From NCBI RefSeq assembly GCF_004114375.1, contig NZ_CP034692.1:806001-870000 (forward strand): DNA of 64,000 nucleotides, read 5' to 3'. Numbering within the stretch: the first letter of the stretch is position 1; every line of letters begins with the position of its first letter. Shown one piece after another: positions 34,822-43,286 of this stretch. The translations under genes and the position numbers were made by a program. Below the pieces are notes generated by a model that ran no database searches, was not told where the DNA came from, and was given only the letters and a program-made list of their open reading frames with translations. Origin of the DNA: Halorubrum sp. BOL3-1 (GTDB lineage: Archaea; Halobacteriota; Halobacteria; Halobacteriales; Haloferacaceae).

Positions 34822-36288
34822 ATGAGTAGTGGGGCATCCGGGTCCGCGCGGACCCGGTACGCCATCCTCGGCTGTGGGAGCGTCGGTCACGCCGTCGCGG
34901 AGGAACTGACCGAGCGCGGCAAGGACGTCCTCATCCTCGACCGCGACGAGAGTCGGGTCGAGGCGCTCCGCGATCAGGACCTCAACGCGCGCGTCCAAGA
35001 CATCGCCGACGCCGACATCGTCGACGAGATCGGGGACCGCGACATTGTGTTGATCCTCGCCAGCGACGTGGAGGCGAACAAGGCGGCCGTCTCGGCGGTC
35101 AGAGAGACAGGCGGCGACCACTACGTCGTCGTCCGCGCCTCCGACCCCGTCAGCGAGGACGAACTGCGCGAGCGCGGTGCCGACGTGGTGATCAACCCCT
35201 CGACGGTGATCGCGGACAGCGCGCTCCAGTCGCTGGAGACGGGCGAGTTAGAGTACATGGCCCGCCAGCTCGCGGAGATAATCGAAGCGGGCGGCGACCG
35301 GATGGCGATCCTCACGCACGACAATCCCGAACCCGACTCGATCGCCTCCGCGACCGCGCTCCAAGCCATCGCCGAGGCGTTCGGCGTCGACGCCGACATC
35401 GTCTACTCCGGCGACGTCGGCCACCAGGAGAACCGGGCGTTCGTCAACCTGCTCGGGATCGACCTGCTGGCGCGCTCCGAGGTCCAGAACCTGTCGGAGT
35501 ACGGGACGGTCGCCGCGGTCGACCTCGCGAAGTCGGCCGAGGATGGCTTCGACTTCGACGTCGAGGTCGACGTCTACCTCGACCACTTGGAGGCGGAGGT
35601 GCCGTTCGACGCCCGGTTCGTCGACGTGCGGACCAACGTCTCCTCGACGTCGACGATCCTCACGAAGTACCTCCAGGAGTTCGACCAGTCGCCCTCGGAG
35701 GCGGTCGCGACCGCCCTCCTCTACGGGATCCGCGCCGAGACGCTCGACTTCAAGCGGGACACGACGCCCGCGGACCTGACCGCGGCCGCGTACCTCCACC
35801 CGTTCGCGAACCACGACACGCTCGAACAGGTGGAGTCGCCGTCGATGAGTCCGGAGACCCTCGACGTGCTCGCGGAGGCGATCCAGAACCGCGAGGTCCA
35901 GGGGAGCCACCTCTTCTCGACGGCGGGGTTCATCCGCGACCGCGAGGCGCTCGCGCAGGCCGCCCAGCACCTCCTCAACCTCGAAGGGATCACGACGACG
36001 GCGGTGTTGGGCATCGCGGACGACAACATCTACCTCGCGGCCCGCTCGAAGGACATTCGGCTGAACATCGGGAACGTCCTCGACGAGGCGTTCTCCGAAA
36101 TGGGCGACGCCGCCGGCCACTCGACGCAGGGGTCGCTCGAAATCCCGCTCGGCATCTTCACCGGCATCGAGGCGAGCGGCGAGAACCGCGACACGCTCCT
36201 CCACCTCACCGAGGAGGCGGTCCGGCGGAAGCTGTTCGACGCGCTCGGCGTCGAGGGCGGAAGCGGCGACGGCTCGAACGGCTCCTGA
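34822..36288 (+). CDS. TrkA-N / DHH phosphoesterase fusion
   Basis: 488 residues. Residues 10-130 form a TrkA-N Rossmann domain (YAILGCGSVGHAVAEEL, LILDRDESRVEALR). From about 160 a DHH domain follows with THDNPEPDSIASA (the DNPDPDA-type motif) and later YGTVAAVDLAKS. The C-terminal DHHA1 part has ILGIADDNIYLAARSKD in style, with GDAAGHSTQGS. Such fusions hydrolyse small (cyclic or di-) nucleotides or nanoRNA. The N-domain may sense a nucleotide. Start at ATG 34822. Confidence 0.9.
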   Translation: MSSGASGSARTRYAILGCGSVGHAVAEELTERGKDVLILDRDESRVEALRDQDLNARVQDIADADIVDEIGDRDIVLILASDVEANKAAVSAVRETGGDHYVVVRASDPVSEDELRERGADVVINPSTVIADSALQSLETGELEYMARQLAEIIEAGGDRMAILTHDNPEPDSIASATALQAIAEAFGVDADIVYSGDVGHQENRAFVNLLGIDLLARSEVQNLSEYGTVAAVDLAKSAEDGFDFDVEVDVYLDHLEAEVPFDARFVDVRTNVSSTSTILTKYLQEFDQSPSEAVATALLYGIRAETLDFKRDTTPADLTAAAYLHPFANHDTLEQVESPSMSPETLDVLAEAIQNREVQGSHLFSTAGFIRDREALAQAAQHLLNLEGITTTAVLGIADDNIYLAARSKDIRLNIGNVLDEAFSEMGDAAGHSTQGSLEIPLGIFTGIEASGENRDTLLHLTEEAVRRKLFDALGVEGGSGDGSNGS

Positions 36289-36358
36289 ACCCCTTCGACC
36301 GCCGCTCTCGGCGGGGCAGTTTTCCGGCTCGGGACCGTCACTCCGAGCGTCACGTCGC

Positions 36359-36574
36359 ATGTACGTCCCCGACGATCCGCCGGCGGACTGCCCCGCCTGC
36401 GGCGATCCGTACGACTCGGTCTCGCGACACGCGGGCGGCTTCGTGGCGAACCTCTTGGACAACGACCGCTATCAGCGGGTCTGCTTTCACCCCGTGACCG
36501 ACGACGGCGACTCCGTGCTGGACTGTTACCACCACACGCACGCGCAGGCGGGTACCGACGGAGGCAACGGCTGA
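36359..36574 (+). CDS. small CPxCG zinc-binding protein (71 aa)
   Basis: 71 residues. CPACG near the N-terminus and a later VCFHPV and CYHHTHAQ give a C2-C-C/His-rich layout that may bind zinc. Similar tiny CPxCG proteins are common in haloarchaea and several affect growth or motility, but I cannot assign this one. It sits 70 bases after the DHH gene on the same strand. Confidence 0.65.
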   Translation: MYVPDDPPADCPACGDPYDSVSRHAGGFVANLLDNDRYQRVCFHPVTDDGDSVLDCYHHTHAQAGTDGGNG

Positions 36575-36604
36575 CCGTCCCGGAGACCCGTCCCGTCCAG
36601 ACGT

Positions 36605-37579
36605 TCAGAAGTCGTCGCCCTCGGTGATCGAGGTGTACGAGCCGATCAACGCGCCGGAGAGGTCGACGCCTTCGAGGGCGGCGCCCGTGTCGATCGCGGA
36701 ATTACGGATCTCGGAGTCGGTCACCGTCGCGTCGTCGAAGACGACGGCGCGGTCGAGCGTCGAGTCGGTCACCGTCGCGCCGCTCATCACGTGGACCACG
36801 TCGCCGAGGTCGCTGCCCTCGACAGTCGCGTCGGCGGCGACGAGTGTCCCGCCGTCGAGCGCGTACTCGACGGCGTCGAGGTAGCTTTCGGCGGTGCCGA
36901 TGTCGAACCAGGCGCCGTCGAAGGTGTAGGCGTGGACCGCCCCGCGCTGTTGGAGCCACTGGAGGAACCAGCCCGGCTCGTCCGGGTTGTTGTCGTCTTC
37001 GAGGTACGTCGTGAGCTTCGGGAGCGTCTCTGCGGGGAAGGCGTAGCAGGCGATGGAGACGAGCGTCGACTGCGGGTCGTCGGGTTTCTCTTGGAAGTCG
37101 ATCACCTCGTCGCCGTCCAGTTGGACGAGACCGTACGACTTCGCGCGGTCGCGGTCGCCAACGTCGTACGCCGCCAGCGTCGGCGTTCCCTTGTCCTCGA
37201 AGAAGTCTGCGAAGTCGCCCAGGTCGAAGCTGATCATGTTGTCGCCGGCGACGACGATCAGGTCGTCGTCGACGGCCTCGCGCTCGACGAGCTGTTCGAG
37301 CGCCCCCACGACGCCGAACTTCTCGTCTTCCTCGACGGTCTCCTCGACGGAAAGCGTCGGCTTCTCGAAGGGACTGTCGGCGAGGTACTCCGCGAACGTG
37401 TCGGCGAAGCGCTCGTTCGTCGACACGAACACCTCGTCGACTCGGTCGTCGGCCTCTAAGTCCTCGAATATCTCGTCGATGACGTTGTTTTCTCCGACCG
37501 GCAGGAACATCTTCGGCCGGTGTTCGGTGATCGGCCAGAGTCTGGTCGCGTAGCCACCCGCGAGTACGACTGCTTTCAT
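36605..37579 (-). CDS. sugar-phosphate nucleotidyltransferase with left-handed beta-helix
   Basis: 324 residues. It couples a sugar-1-phosphate to an NTP. The N-terminal signature is LAGGYATRLWPITEHRPKM (residues 5-23), followed by the metal-site VVAGDNMISFD. From about residue 230 the sequence shows hexapeptide-like repeats (GSDLGDVVHVMSGATVTD). Glucose-1-phosphate thymidylyl- or uridylyltransferase is the closest type. The upstream frame is basic and non-coding, so the ATG at 37579 is used. It is divergent from a HTH/zinc-ribbon gene. Confidence 0.88.
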   Translation of the reverse strand: MKAVVLAGGYATRLWPITEHRPKMFLPVGENNVIDEIFEDLEADDRVDEVFVSTNERFADTFAEYLADSPFEKPTLSVEETVEEDEKFGVVGALEQLVEREAVDDDLIVVAGDNMISFDLGDFADFFEDKGTPTLAAYDVGDRDRAKSYGLVQLDGDEVIDFQEKPDDPQSTLVSIACYAFPAETLPKLTTYLEDDNNPDEPGWFLQWLQQRGAVHAYTFDGAWFDIGTAESYLDAVEYALDGGTLVAADATVEGSDLGDVVHVMSGATVTDSTLDRAVVFDDATVTDSEIRNSAIDTGAALEGVDLSGALIGSYTSITEGDDF

Positions 37580-37673
37580 ACCCCTCCTGTCTCCCCCCGG
37601 TGACATACCTTTTGCGCCCGCGCCAGTCGTTCGGTCCCGAGGAATTTTACTCACCGCACCGCGAACGCGTGGC

Positions 37674-37967
37674 ATGGAGACGACTCGTCAGCGGATCGCG
37701 GACGCGCTCCGCGAGGAACCTCGGACCGCGAGCGCCCTCGCGACGACGCTGTCGCTACCGACCCCGACGGTTTACGAGCACCTCGAACACGTCTCGAAAT
37801 CGATCGCGGACGGTGGCGGCGGCGACGTCGACGAGGAGTTCCTCGTCGCCCCGCCGACCTGCCGCGAGTGCGGGTTCGACGGCTTCGACGACCCCGTCAA
37901 CGAGCCGTCGCGGTGTCCCGAGTGTAAGTGCGAGCGGATCGAGGAGCCGGCGTTCGTGATCCGGTGA
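37674..37967 (+). CDS. HTH plus zinc-ribbon regulator (COG3357-like)
   Basis: 97 residues. The first 45 form a winged-helix (IADALREEPRTASALATTL, then VYEHLEHVSKSI). The rest is a zinc ribbon with CRECGFDGF and CPECKCERI. This is the small archaeal predicted regulator containing HTH and C4 ribbon. It is divergent from the nucleotidyltransferase, 94 bases apart, and could control it (inference). Confidence 0.85.
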   Translation: METTRQRIADALREEPRTASALATTLSLPTPTVYEHLEHVSKSIADGGGGDVDEEFLVAPPTCRECGFDGFDDPVNEPSRCPECKCERIEEPAFVIR

Positions 37968-37980
37968 TCGGGGGGTCTAA

Positions 37981-38658
37981 CTACAGTTCGTCGAGCAGCG
38001 TCGCGGCCGCGGCCGACGACGAGCCCGGGCCGCGGGCGGTGATCAGGTCGCCGTCGACCGTGACGCTCGCGTCGGCGTCGAGTTCGGCGTCGAAGTCGGC
38101 GCCGGCGAGGGCGACCTCGTCTTCCACCCAGTACGGGAGCTTCCGACCGTCGGGGAGGACGTCGTCTCGGTCGACGATATCTGTCTCCCACTCGTTCGGG
38201 AAACCGGTCACGGAGCGCCCCTCGACGAGCGGCGTTCCGTCGGCCTCGCGCGTGAACGCGAGGATGCCGACCGCGTGGCAGACGACCAGGGCGACGCCCT
38301 CCTCGCCCGCGACCGCGTCGAGCAGCAGCTGGCGGGCGTGTCGGTCCTGGTTCACGTCCCAGACGGTGCCGTGGCCGCCGGGGACGACGACGGCGTCGTA
38401 GTCCGGGGCGTCGACCGCGGCGACCGGCTCGGGGTCGTTGAGCCGCGGGTGCGTCTCGTCGACCTCGCGAAGCTCGGCCGCGACCTCCTCGCCGCCCGCG
38501 GCCTCGGGGTCCAGCGAGCGCTCGTCGACGACCGGCGGCGACCCGGAGGGAGTCGCGACCGTCACGTCGACGCCCTCTGCCTCCAGCGTCGTCAGCGGCT
38601 CGATACACTCTTCCGCCCAGTAGCCTTCCTCGCTTACCACGAACAGCGCACTCGTCAT
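37981..38658 (-). CDS. DJ-1/PfpI family protein (Hsp31-like)
   Basis: 225 residues. VVPGGHGTVWD and the nucleophile elbow LVVCHAVGIL (Cys followed by His) are the class I glutamine-amidotransferase-like marks of the DJ-1/PfpI superfamily; TGFPNEWE and LPYWVEDE resemble Hsp31/YhbO-type glyoxalase III. It probably detoxifies glyoxals or acts as a protein deglycase. It overlaps nothing and ends 13 bases from the convergent HTH gene. Confidence 0.88.
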   Translation of the reverse strand: MTSALFVVSEEGYWAEECIEPLTTLEAEGVDVTVATPSGSPPVVDERSLDPEAAGGEEVAAELREVDETHPRLNDPEPVAAVDAPDYDAVVVPGGHGTVWDVNQDRHARQLLLDAVAGEEGVALVVCHAVGILAFTREADGTPLVEGRSVTGFPNEWETDIVDRDDVLPDGRKLPYWVEDEVALAGADFDAELDADASVTVDGDLITARGPGSSSAAAATLLDEL

Positions 38659-38747
38659 GTGTGTCTCGACATTCGCCCCGGTGGCTGAAAAGGCGCCCGC
38701 GCTCGGAAGGGACGTGGGGCGACGCGAGGTCGATAAATCGAAACGGC

Positions 38748-38977
38748 GGTACGGTGGCGCGTCGCGCCACGCTGTCGCCGGCGGCTGCCGGAGAATCTCC
38801 GATTCTCGCTGGAGTCGCGAGCTACCTGGCGACCGAAGGAAGCCCGGAGCGAGCGATGAGGCTGGGGAGGCGTGAGGCCCTGCGGGGCGGTCGGGTGGGG
38901 CTTCGGTGTCGTTCGTGTCGGTTGGTGGTTTATAAGTGAGAACGGGTAGCTAAACGACCGGGGCTTCGGTCTTCGCC
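38748..38977 (-). repeat. dispersed hairpin-rich element, copy C
   Basis: About 230 bp, minus orientation, the shortest copy. Minus-strand reading: ACCGAAGCCCCGGTCG, GTTCTCACTTATAAAC, CCGACACGAACGACACCG, AAGCCCCACCCGACCGCCCC, GCCTCACGCCTCCCCAGCCT, a stem, the small hairpin GAGAATCGGAGATTCTC, and a terminal GGCGCGACGCGCCACCG. It lacks the CCTCGCGGCTGCCCCTTCGA block of A, B and D. It shares the ATAAAC block with A. The flanking 38659-38747 and 38978-39009 hold no gene. Confidence 0.85.
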
Positions 38978-39009
38978 GCAGAACTACGACTCCATCGAGC
39001 AGTATCGAC

Positions 39010-39579
39010 TTATTCGTCGCCCTGCGCGTCGACGATCACGACCTCGCCGTCCTCGACGGCAACGTTGATCAGCGTCTTCACGTTGTAGTCGGTGTCGTCC
39101 AACTCGTTGTCGCCGGCCTTCTTGATCACGGCGACGACATCGACGACCTCCGCGCCGACCTCGTTCGTGAGCGCGTCCAAGATCGCCTTCATCGTGCCGC
39201 CCGTCGAGAGCACGTCGTCGAGCACGAGTACGCGGTCGCCCTCCTCGACGTCGTTGATGAACATCTCCGACTCGGAGTAGCCGGTCTCCTGGAACAGCGG
39301 GACCTCGCCCTCCAGCCCGTACTGGCGCTTGCGGATGACGACGAGGGGAATATCAGTCATCAAAGAGAGCGCGGTGGAGATGTGGATTCCCATCGCGGCC
39401 GGAGTGACGATCTTGTCGACGTTCTCCAGGTCCGCCTTCCGGATCAGTCGGATGACGATCTCTCGGAGGAGTTCCGGTTTGAGCATCGGCACCCCGTCGC
39501 TGATCGGGTGGACGAAGTACTGATACTCGCCTTTCTCGATGATCGGCGCGTCGAGGAGCGACTGCCGCAACTGGTCCAT
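39010..39579 (-). CDS. hpt: hypoxanthine/adenine phosphoribosyltransferase
   Basis: 189 residues. It joins a purine base to PRPP in salvage. The PRPP loop is [18 protein letters not shown], and the pyrophosphate-side Arg/Lys region is [13 protein letters not shown]. The N-terminus ([19 protein letters not shown]) agrees with the archaeal Hpt/Apt type of about 187 residues. The gene lies alone between two repeat copies whose GAAGCCCC ends both point towards it. Confidence 0.9.
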   Translation of the reverse strand: MDQLRQSLLDAPIIEKGEYQYFVHPISDGVPMLKPELLREIVIRLIRKADLENVDKIVTPAAMGIHISTALSLMTDIPLVVIRKRQYGLEGEVPLFQETGYSESEMFINDVEEGDRVLVLDDVLSTGGTMKAILDALTNEVGAEVVDVVAVIKKAGDNELDDTDYNVKTLINVAVEDGEVVIVDAQGDE

Positions 39580-39744
39580 GTCGCGGGTACTCGGGCGGAT
39601 TAATAAAGCGTGGCGGTTGCGCGATCACGGTGTGAGTCGGTGGCAAGACGAACGTGTGCGAACGACGTGTGACCGAGACGCAACGATGAATCTCTTCGAG
39701 GTCCCGGACGCCGATACTGTGTGACTGATTGTACTGCGATCGAG

Positions 39745-40079
39745 ACCGCCGAAGCCCCAGCCGCTCGGCTGTACGACGGTGGTTCTGCGTGTGAGTCTTC
39801 GGTCGGCACGAACATCACCGGAGCCCCAGCCGCGAGGCGGGCAGACGCTCGTTGTCGCCCGAAAATCTCCGATTTTCGGGATGACGAGAGAGCTCCGCTC
39901 TCGTGAACGCCTCTGCCCGCCTCGCGGCTGCCCCTTCGAGTCCCGCCCCGCTCCGCACAGCACCTCACGCCTCCCCAGCCTCGTCAGTCGGTCTCCGCTT
40001 TGCTCCGACCGACTGACTCCCTCACGCGCGCTCCTCGCGGCCGCCGGGGGCGACCGCTCGGAGGCGCGCGCCACCGCAC
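39745..40079 (+). repeat. dispersed hairpin-rich element, copy D
   Basis: About 335 bp, plus orientation. Blocks: GCCGAAGCCCCAGCCGCTCG; GGTCGGCACGAACATCACCG then GAGCCCCAGCCGCGAGG; an outer stem with perfect 17-base arms (39828-39844 and 39913-39929) enclosing two small hairpins (CCCGAAAATC...GATTTTCGGG and GAGAGCTCCGCTCTC); GCCCCTTCGAGTCCCGCCCC; CACCTCACGCCTCCCCAGCC; a stem GTCGGTC...GACCGAC; and the terminal GGCGCGCGCCACCGCAC. 39580-39744 holds no gene. Confidence 0.88.
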
Positions 40080-40097
40080 GACGTGTGAGGATGCGGT

Positions 40098-40874
40098 CTA
40101 TTCGAACTCCGGCTCGCGCTTCTCTAAGAACGCCTCCATCCCCTCGCGCTGGTCGTGCGTGCCGAACAGCCCGGCCCACGCCCTGCGTTCGAGGGCGAGC
40201 CCGGTCGCCGCCGAGCCGTCGGCGGCCGCGTTCAGCGCCTCCTTAGCGGCCCGCAACGCGGTCGCCGGCTTCGCCGCGAGTTCGCCCGCCAGCTCGTCGA
40301 TCCGCTCGTCGAACGCGTCGTCGTCGACGACCTCCCCGACGAACCCGACCTCGGCCGCCTCCGTCGCGTCGATCCGCTCGCCGAGGAAGATCAGCCGACG
40401 GGCGACCTCGTCACCGACCAGCGCCGGGAGCCGTTGGGTGCCGCCCCAGCCGGGGATTATCCCGAGGTCGATCTCCGTCTGTCCGAGGACCGCGCTCTCG
40501 GCGGCGACCCGGAGATCACACGCTAAGGCGAGCTCGCAGCCGCCGCCGAAGGCGTACCCGTCGACCGCGGCTATCGTCGGCGCGGGGAACGTCTCGATCG
40601 CGCTCGCGACGCGGTGGCCCAGCTCGGCGTACGCCTGCGCCTCGGGCGTCGACAGGTCGACCATGTGAGAGATGTCGGCGCCCGCGACGAACGCCTCGTC
40701 GCCCGCGCCGGCGACGACGAGGGCGCGCGCGTCGCGGTCGACCGCCTCGTCCAGCGCGCCCTCGATCGCTTCCAGCGTCCCGGCGGTGAGCGCGTTGAGC
40801 TGTTCGGGTCGGTCGACGGTGATCGTCGCGACGCCCCGGTCGTCGATGTCGAACGCGATGGTCTCCCGGCTCAT
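40098..40874 (-). CDS. enoyl-CoA hydratase/isomerase (crotonase family)
   Basis: 258 residues. It hydrates enoyl-CoA in beta-oxidation or a related route. The oxyanion-hole region is AFVAGADISHM and the two catalytic Glu positions are in GGGCELALACDLR and GQTEIDLGIIPGWGGTQR. The C-terminal helix ends EAFLEKREPEFE. The upstream extension is non-coding in style, so ATG 40874 is used. Substrate not determined. It follows repeat copy D by 18 bases. Confidence 0.93.
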   Translation of the reverse strand: MSRETIAFDIDDRGVATITVDRPEQLNALTAGTLEAIEGALDEAVDRDARALVVAGAGDEAFVAGADISHMVDLSTPEAQAYAELGHRVASAIETFPAPTIAAVDGYAFGGGCELALACDLRVAAESAVLGQTEIDLGIIPGWGGTQRLPALVGDEVARRLIFLGERIDATEAAEVGFVGEVVDDDAFDERIDELAGELAAKPATALRAAKEALNAAADGSAATGLALERRAWAGLFGTHDQREGMEAFLEKREPEFE

Positions 40875-40951
40875 ACGCTCCCCGTCACGCGGCGGCGTGA
40901 AAACGGTTCGGCAGCCGGAACCGCTCCCGCGGTCGTCGCCCGTCTCGACTG

Positions 40952-41173
40952 TCAGACCCCTTCGCGGCTGTCGATCCCGGTGTAAATGAACCACGCCGTC
41001 GTGTACACGCCGACGAACAGCAGGTACCCGACGATGAGGCCGCCGAGCTGCCGGCTCGCGAGGCCGCCGGGGAGCGTCCGCGAGAGGATTCCGAGGGCGA
41101 GCGCGAAGACGACGAGCGAGAACAGCCCGGAGAGGGCGTACACGCTGAGGTCCGAGGTGAGGCGGTCACGCAC
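40952..41173 (-). CDS. small two-helix membrane protein
   Basis: 73 residues with two hydrophobic helices (about 12-30 and 42-64, VGYLLFVGVYTTAWFIYTG) and charged ends. GTG start at 41173. It lies 77 bases upstream of the enoyl-CoA hydratase on the same strand and is divergent from aroC. No functional motif is visible. Confidence 0.65.
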   Translation of the reverse strand: MRDRLTSDLSVYALSGLFSLVVFALALGILSRTLPGGLASRQLGGLIVGYLLFVGVYTTAWFIYTGIDSREGV

Positions 41174-41323
41174 GGCTCCGCCAACGCGGTCCCGTTACAT
41201 ACTCCCACCGGTCGCGCGTCGGTCCCCGTTACGTACTCCCACCGGTCGCGCGTCGGTTTCCCCGTCTCCGGACGCGATGCGGGTCGGTCGACCGCCGACG
41301 ATCCCGTTGCGGGGATTACAACC

Positions 41324-41331
41324 CCTATATG
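41324..41331 (+). promoter_or_regulatory. TATA box of aroC
   Basis: CCTATATG lies 22-29 bases before the aroC ATG at 41353, matching a leaderless archaeal promoter. Confidence 0.55.
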
Positions 41332-41352
41332 CCCCCGGCCACACGTAACGGT

Positions 41353-42540
41353 ATGAACGGGAACCGGTTCGGCCGACTCTTCCAGCTGACGACCTACGGC
41401 GAGAGCCACGGCGACGCGATGGGCGTCACCGTGTGCGGCGTGCCCGCGGGCGTCGAGCTGGACGAGGAGGCGATCCAGGCGCAGCTCGACCGGCGCAAGC
41501 CGGGGCAGTCGATGATCACCACCTCGCGCGGCGAACCCGACGAAGTCGTCGTCAACTCCGGCGTTCAGGACGGCTACACGACGGGCACGCCGATCGGCAT
41601 GGTGATCCAGAACAAGGACGCCAAGTCGGGCAAGTACGAGCCGTACGTGACGGCGCCGCGCCCCTCGCACGGCGACTACACCTACTCCGCGAAGTTCGGC
41701 ACGCGCAACTGGGGCGGCGGCGGGCGCTCTTCGGCCCGCGAGACGGTGAACTGGGTCGCGGCGGGCGCGGTCGCGGAGCAGGTGCTCGACGCCTCCGACC
41801 ACGACGTCGAGATCAAGGCCCACGTCAACCGCATCGGCGACGTGGAGGCCGACGACGTGCCGTTCGAACAGCTCCTCGCGAACAGCGAGGAGAACGACGT
41901 GCGCTGTGCCGACCCCGAGGCGGCCGCGGAGATGCAGGAGCTGATCGAGGAGTACCAGGAACGGGGAGACTCGATCGGCGGCTCCATCTACTTCGAGTGC
42001 CGCGGGGTCCCGCGCGGACTCGGCGCCCCGCGGTTCGACAGCTTCCCCGCCCGGCTCGGACAGGCGATGTTCTCGATTCCGGCGACCACCGGCGTCGAGT
42101 ACGGGCTCGGCAGGGGGGCGACCGACGTCGCCGGCAGCGACCGCAACGAGGACTGGACGTTCGACGACGGCGAGTCGTTCGACCACGTCGAGAGCGACGA
42201 GGGTGATCCGGTCCCCGTCGGCAACGACCACGGCGGCCTCCAGGGCGGGATCACCACCGGCGAACCGATCTACGGCGAGGCGACGTGGCACGCGCCCACC
42301 TCGATTCCGAAGAAGCAGCGCTCGGCCGACTGGGAGACGGGCGAGGAGAAGGAGATCCGGGTCGTCGGCCGCCACGACCCCGTGCTCCCGCCGCGGGCCG
42401 TCCCCGTCGTCGAGGCGATGCTCTACTGCACCGTCCTCGACTTCATGCTGCTCGCCGGCCGGATCAACTCCGACCGGGTCGACGGCAGACCGGGCGAGTA
42501 CGACACCGACTACCACCCGAGCAGTCCCCGTAACGAGTAA
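41353..42540 (+). CDS. aroC: chorismate synthase
   Basis: 395 residues, the last enzyme of the shikimate pathway, needing reduced FMN. Marks: N-terminal MNGNRFGRLFQLTTYGESHG, RRKPGQSMITT, GGGRSSARETVNWVAAGA, and the C-terminal GRHDPVLPPRAVPVVEAM. A leaderless promoter precedes it. No other shikimate gene adjoins; this is usual for haloarchaea. Confidence 0.97.
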   Translation: MNGNRFGRLFQLTTYGESHGDAMGVTVCGVPAGVELDEEAIQAQLDRRKPGQSMITTSRGEPDEVVVNSGVQDGYTTGTPIGMVIQNKDAKSGKYEPYVTAPRPSHGDYTYSAKFGTRNWGGGGRSSARETVNWVAAGAVAEQVLDASDHDVEIKAHVNRIGDVEADDVPFEQLLANSEENDVRCADPEAAAEMQELIEEYQERGDSIGGSIYFECRGVPRGLGAPRFDSFPARLGQAMFSIPATTGVEYGLGRGATDVAGSDRNEDWTFDDGESFDHVESDEGDPVPVGNDHGGLQGGITTGEPIYGEATWHAPTSIPKKQRSADWETGEEKEIRVVGRHDPVLPPRAVPVVEAMLYCTVLDFMLLAGRINSDRVDGRPGEYDTDYHPSSPRNE

Positions 42541-42586
42541 CGGGCCCCGGTCGAGAGGAACCTCCCGAATCTTCATAACCGCCGGT

Positions 42587-42603
42587 TGTCAACGCTGTCA
42601 ACG
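42587..42603 (+). promoter_or_regulatory. vapB: direct repeat, possible VapB operator
   Basis: TGTCAACG occurs twice with a 9-base period (42587-42594, 42596-42603), just before the antitoxin ATG at 42612 and after a TATA-like CTTCATAACC (42571-42580). A repeated half-site at the promoter is what toxin-antitoxin autoregulation would need. Confidence 0.4.
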
Positions 42604-42611
42604 AGGGGGCG

Positions 42612-42842
42612 ATGTCACATCAGATCCGGCTCGACGACGACGTGTACGAGCGAATCAAGGCGACGAAACGGGACGACGAGTCGTTCAGCGACGCCGTCGG
42701 GCGGCTGATCGGCGGCCGATCGCTCCGTGATCTCAGAGACGTCTTCGACGGGAGAGAAGTCGCCGAGATGCGGGACGCGATCGAGACGGCCGACGAACGG
42801 GACCGAGCCGAGGCCCGCGAAGTCGGAGAGCGGTTCGAATGA
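42612..42842 (+). CDS. vapB: VapB-type antitoxin
   Basis: 76 residues. SHQIRLDDDVYERIKATKRD at the start with ESFSDAVGRLIGG is the UPF0330/DUF7557-like antitoxin pattern. The acidic/basic C-terminal half would wrap the toxin. Its stop overlaps the toxin ATG by 4 bases (ATGA), giving translational coupling. Start is the ATG at 42612 following a GAGGGGGCG ribosome site. Confidence 0.85.
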   Translation: MSHQIRLDDDVYERIKATKRDDESFSDAVGRLIGGRSLRDLRDVFDGREVAEMRDAIETADERDRAEAREVGERFE

Positions 42843-43246
42843 TCGTCGACACGAGCTTCGTTCTGGACGTCGCCGACGATGTCGACGCGGCGGTCGCGAA
42901 AGAGCGAGAGCTCGAAGCCGAAAGCGTGCCGCTGGCGATCCCGAGGATGACCGTTCTGGAACTGTACATCGGTGTGGGAAAGGTGGCGGATACGCGAGAG
43001 GAACGGCGACAGGTCGAAGCGATCCTCGACTCGTATCCGATCGTCTCGATGGCCCCGAGTATCGCTCGACGCGCGGGACAACTGCTCGGTCAGCGACTCG
43101 GATCCGCACTCGGTGAGGAGGGTCCGGGGATCCGAAAGGGTGACGCGGTGATCGCCGCGACCGCGATCGAACGCGACGAGGCGGTTCTCGCGGGCGACAC
43201 GCACTTCGAAACAGTCACCGGCGTCAGTCACGAGACGTATCGATGA
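42839..43246 (+). CDS. vapC: PIN-domain ribonuclease toxin VapC
   Basis: 135 residues. The PIN active-site acidic residues are D4 (MIVDTSFVLD), E41 (TVLELYIG), D102 (RKGDAVIAAT) and D120 (LAGDTHFETV). VapC toxins cut specific RNAs and are neutralised by VapB. It is coupled to the upstream antitoxin by a 4-base overlap. Confidence 0.9.
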   Translation: MIVDTSFVLDVADDVDAAVAKERELEAESVPLAIPRMTVLELYIGVGKVADTREERRQVEAILDSYPIVSMAPSIARRAGQLLGQRLGSALGEEGPGIRKGDAVIAATAIERDEAVLAGDTHFETVTGVSHETYR

Positions 43247-43286
43247 AGTCGGGACACACGGGGTCGGGTCGGTTTCGAGAACTCCG

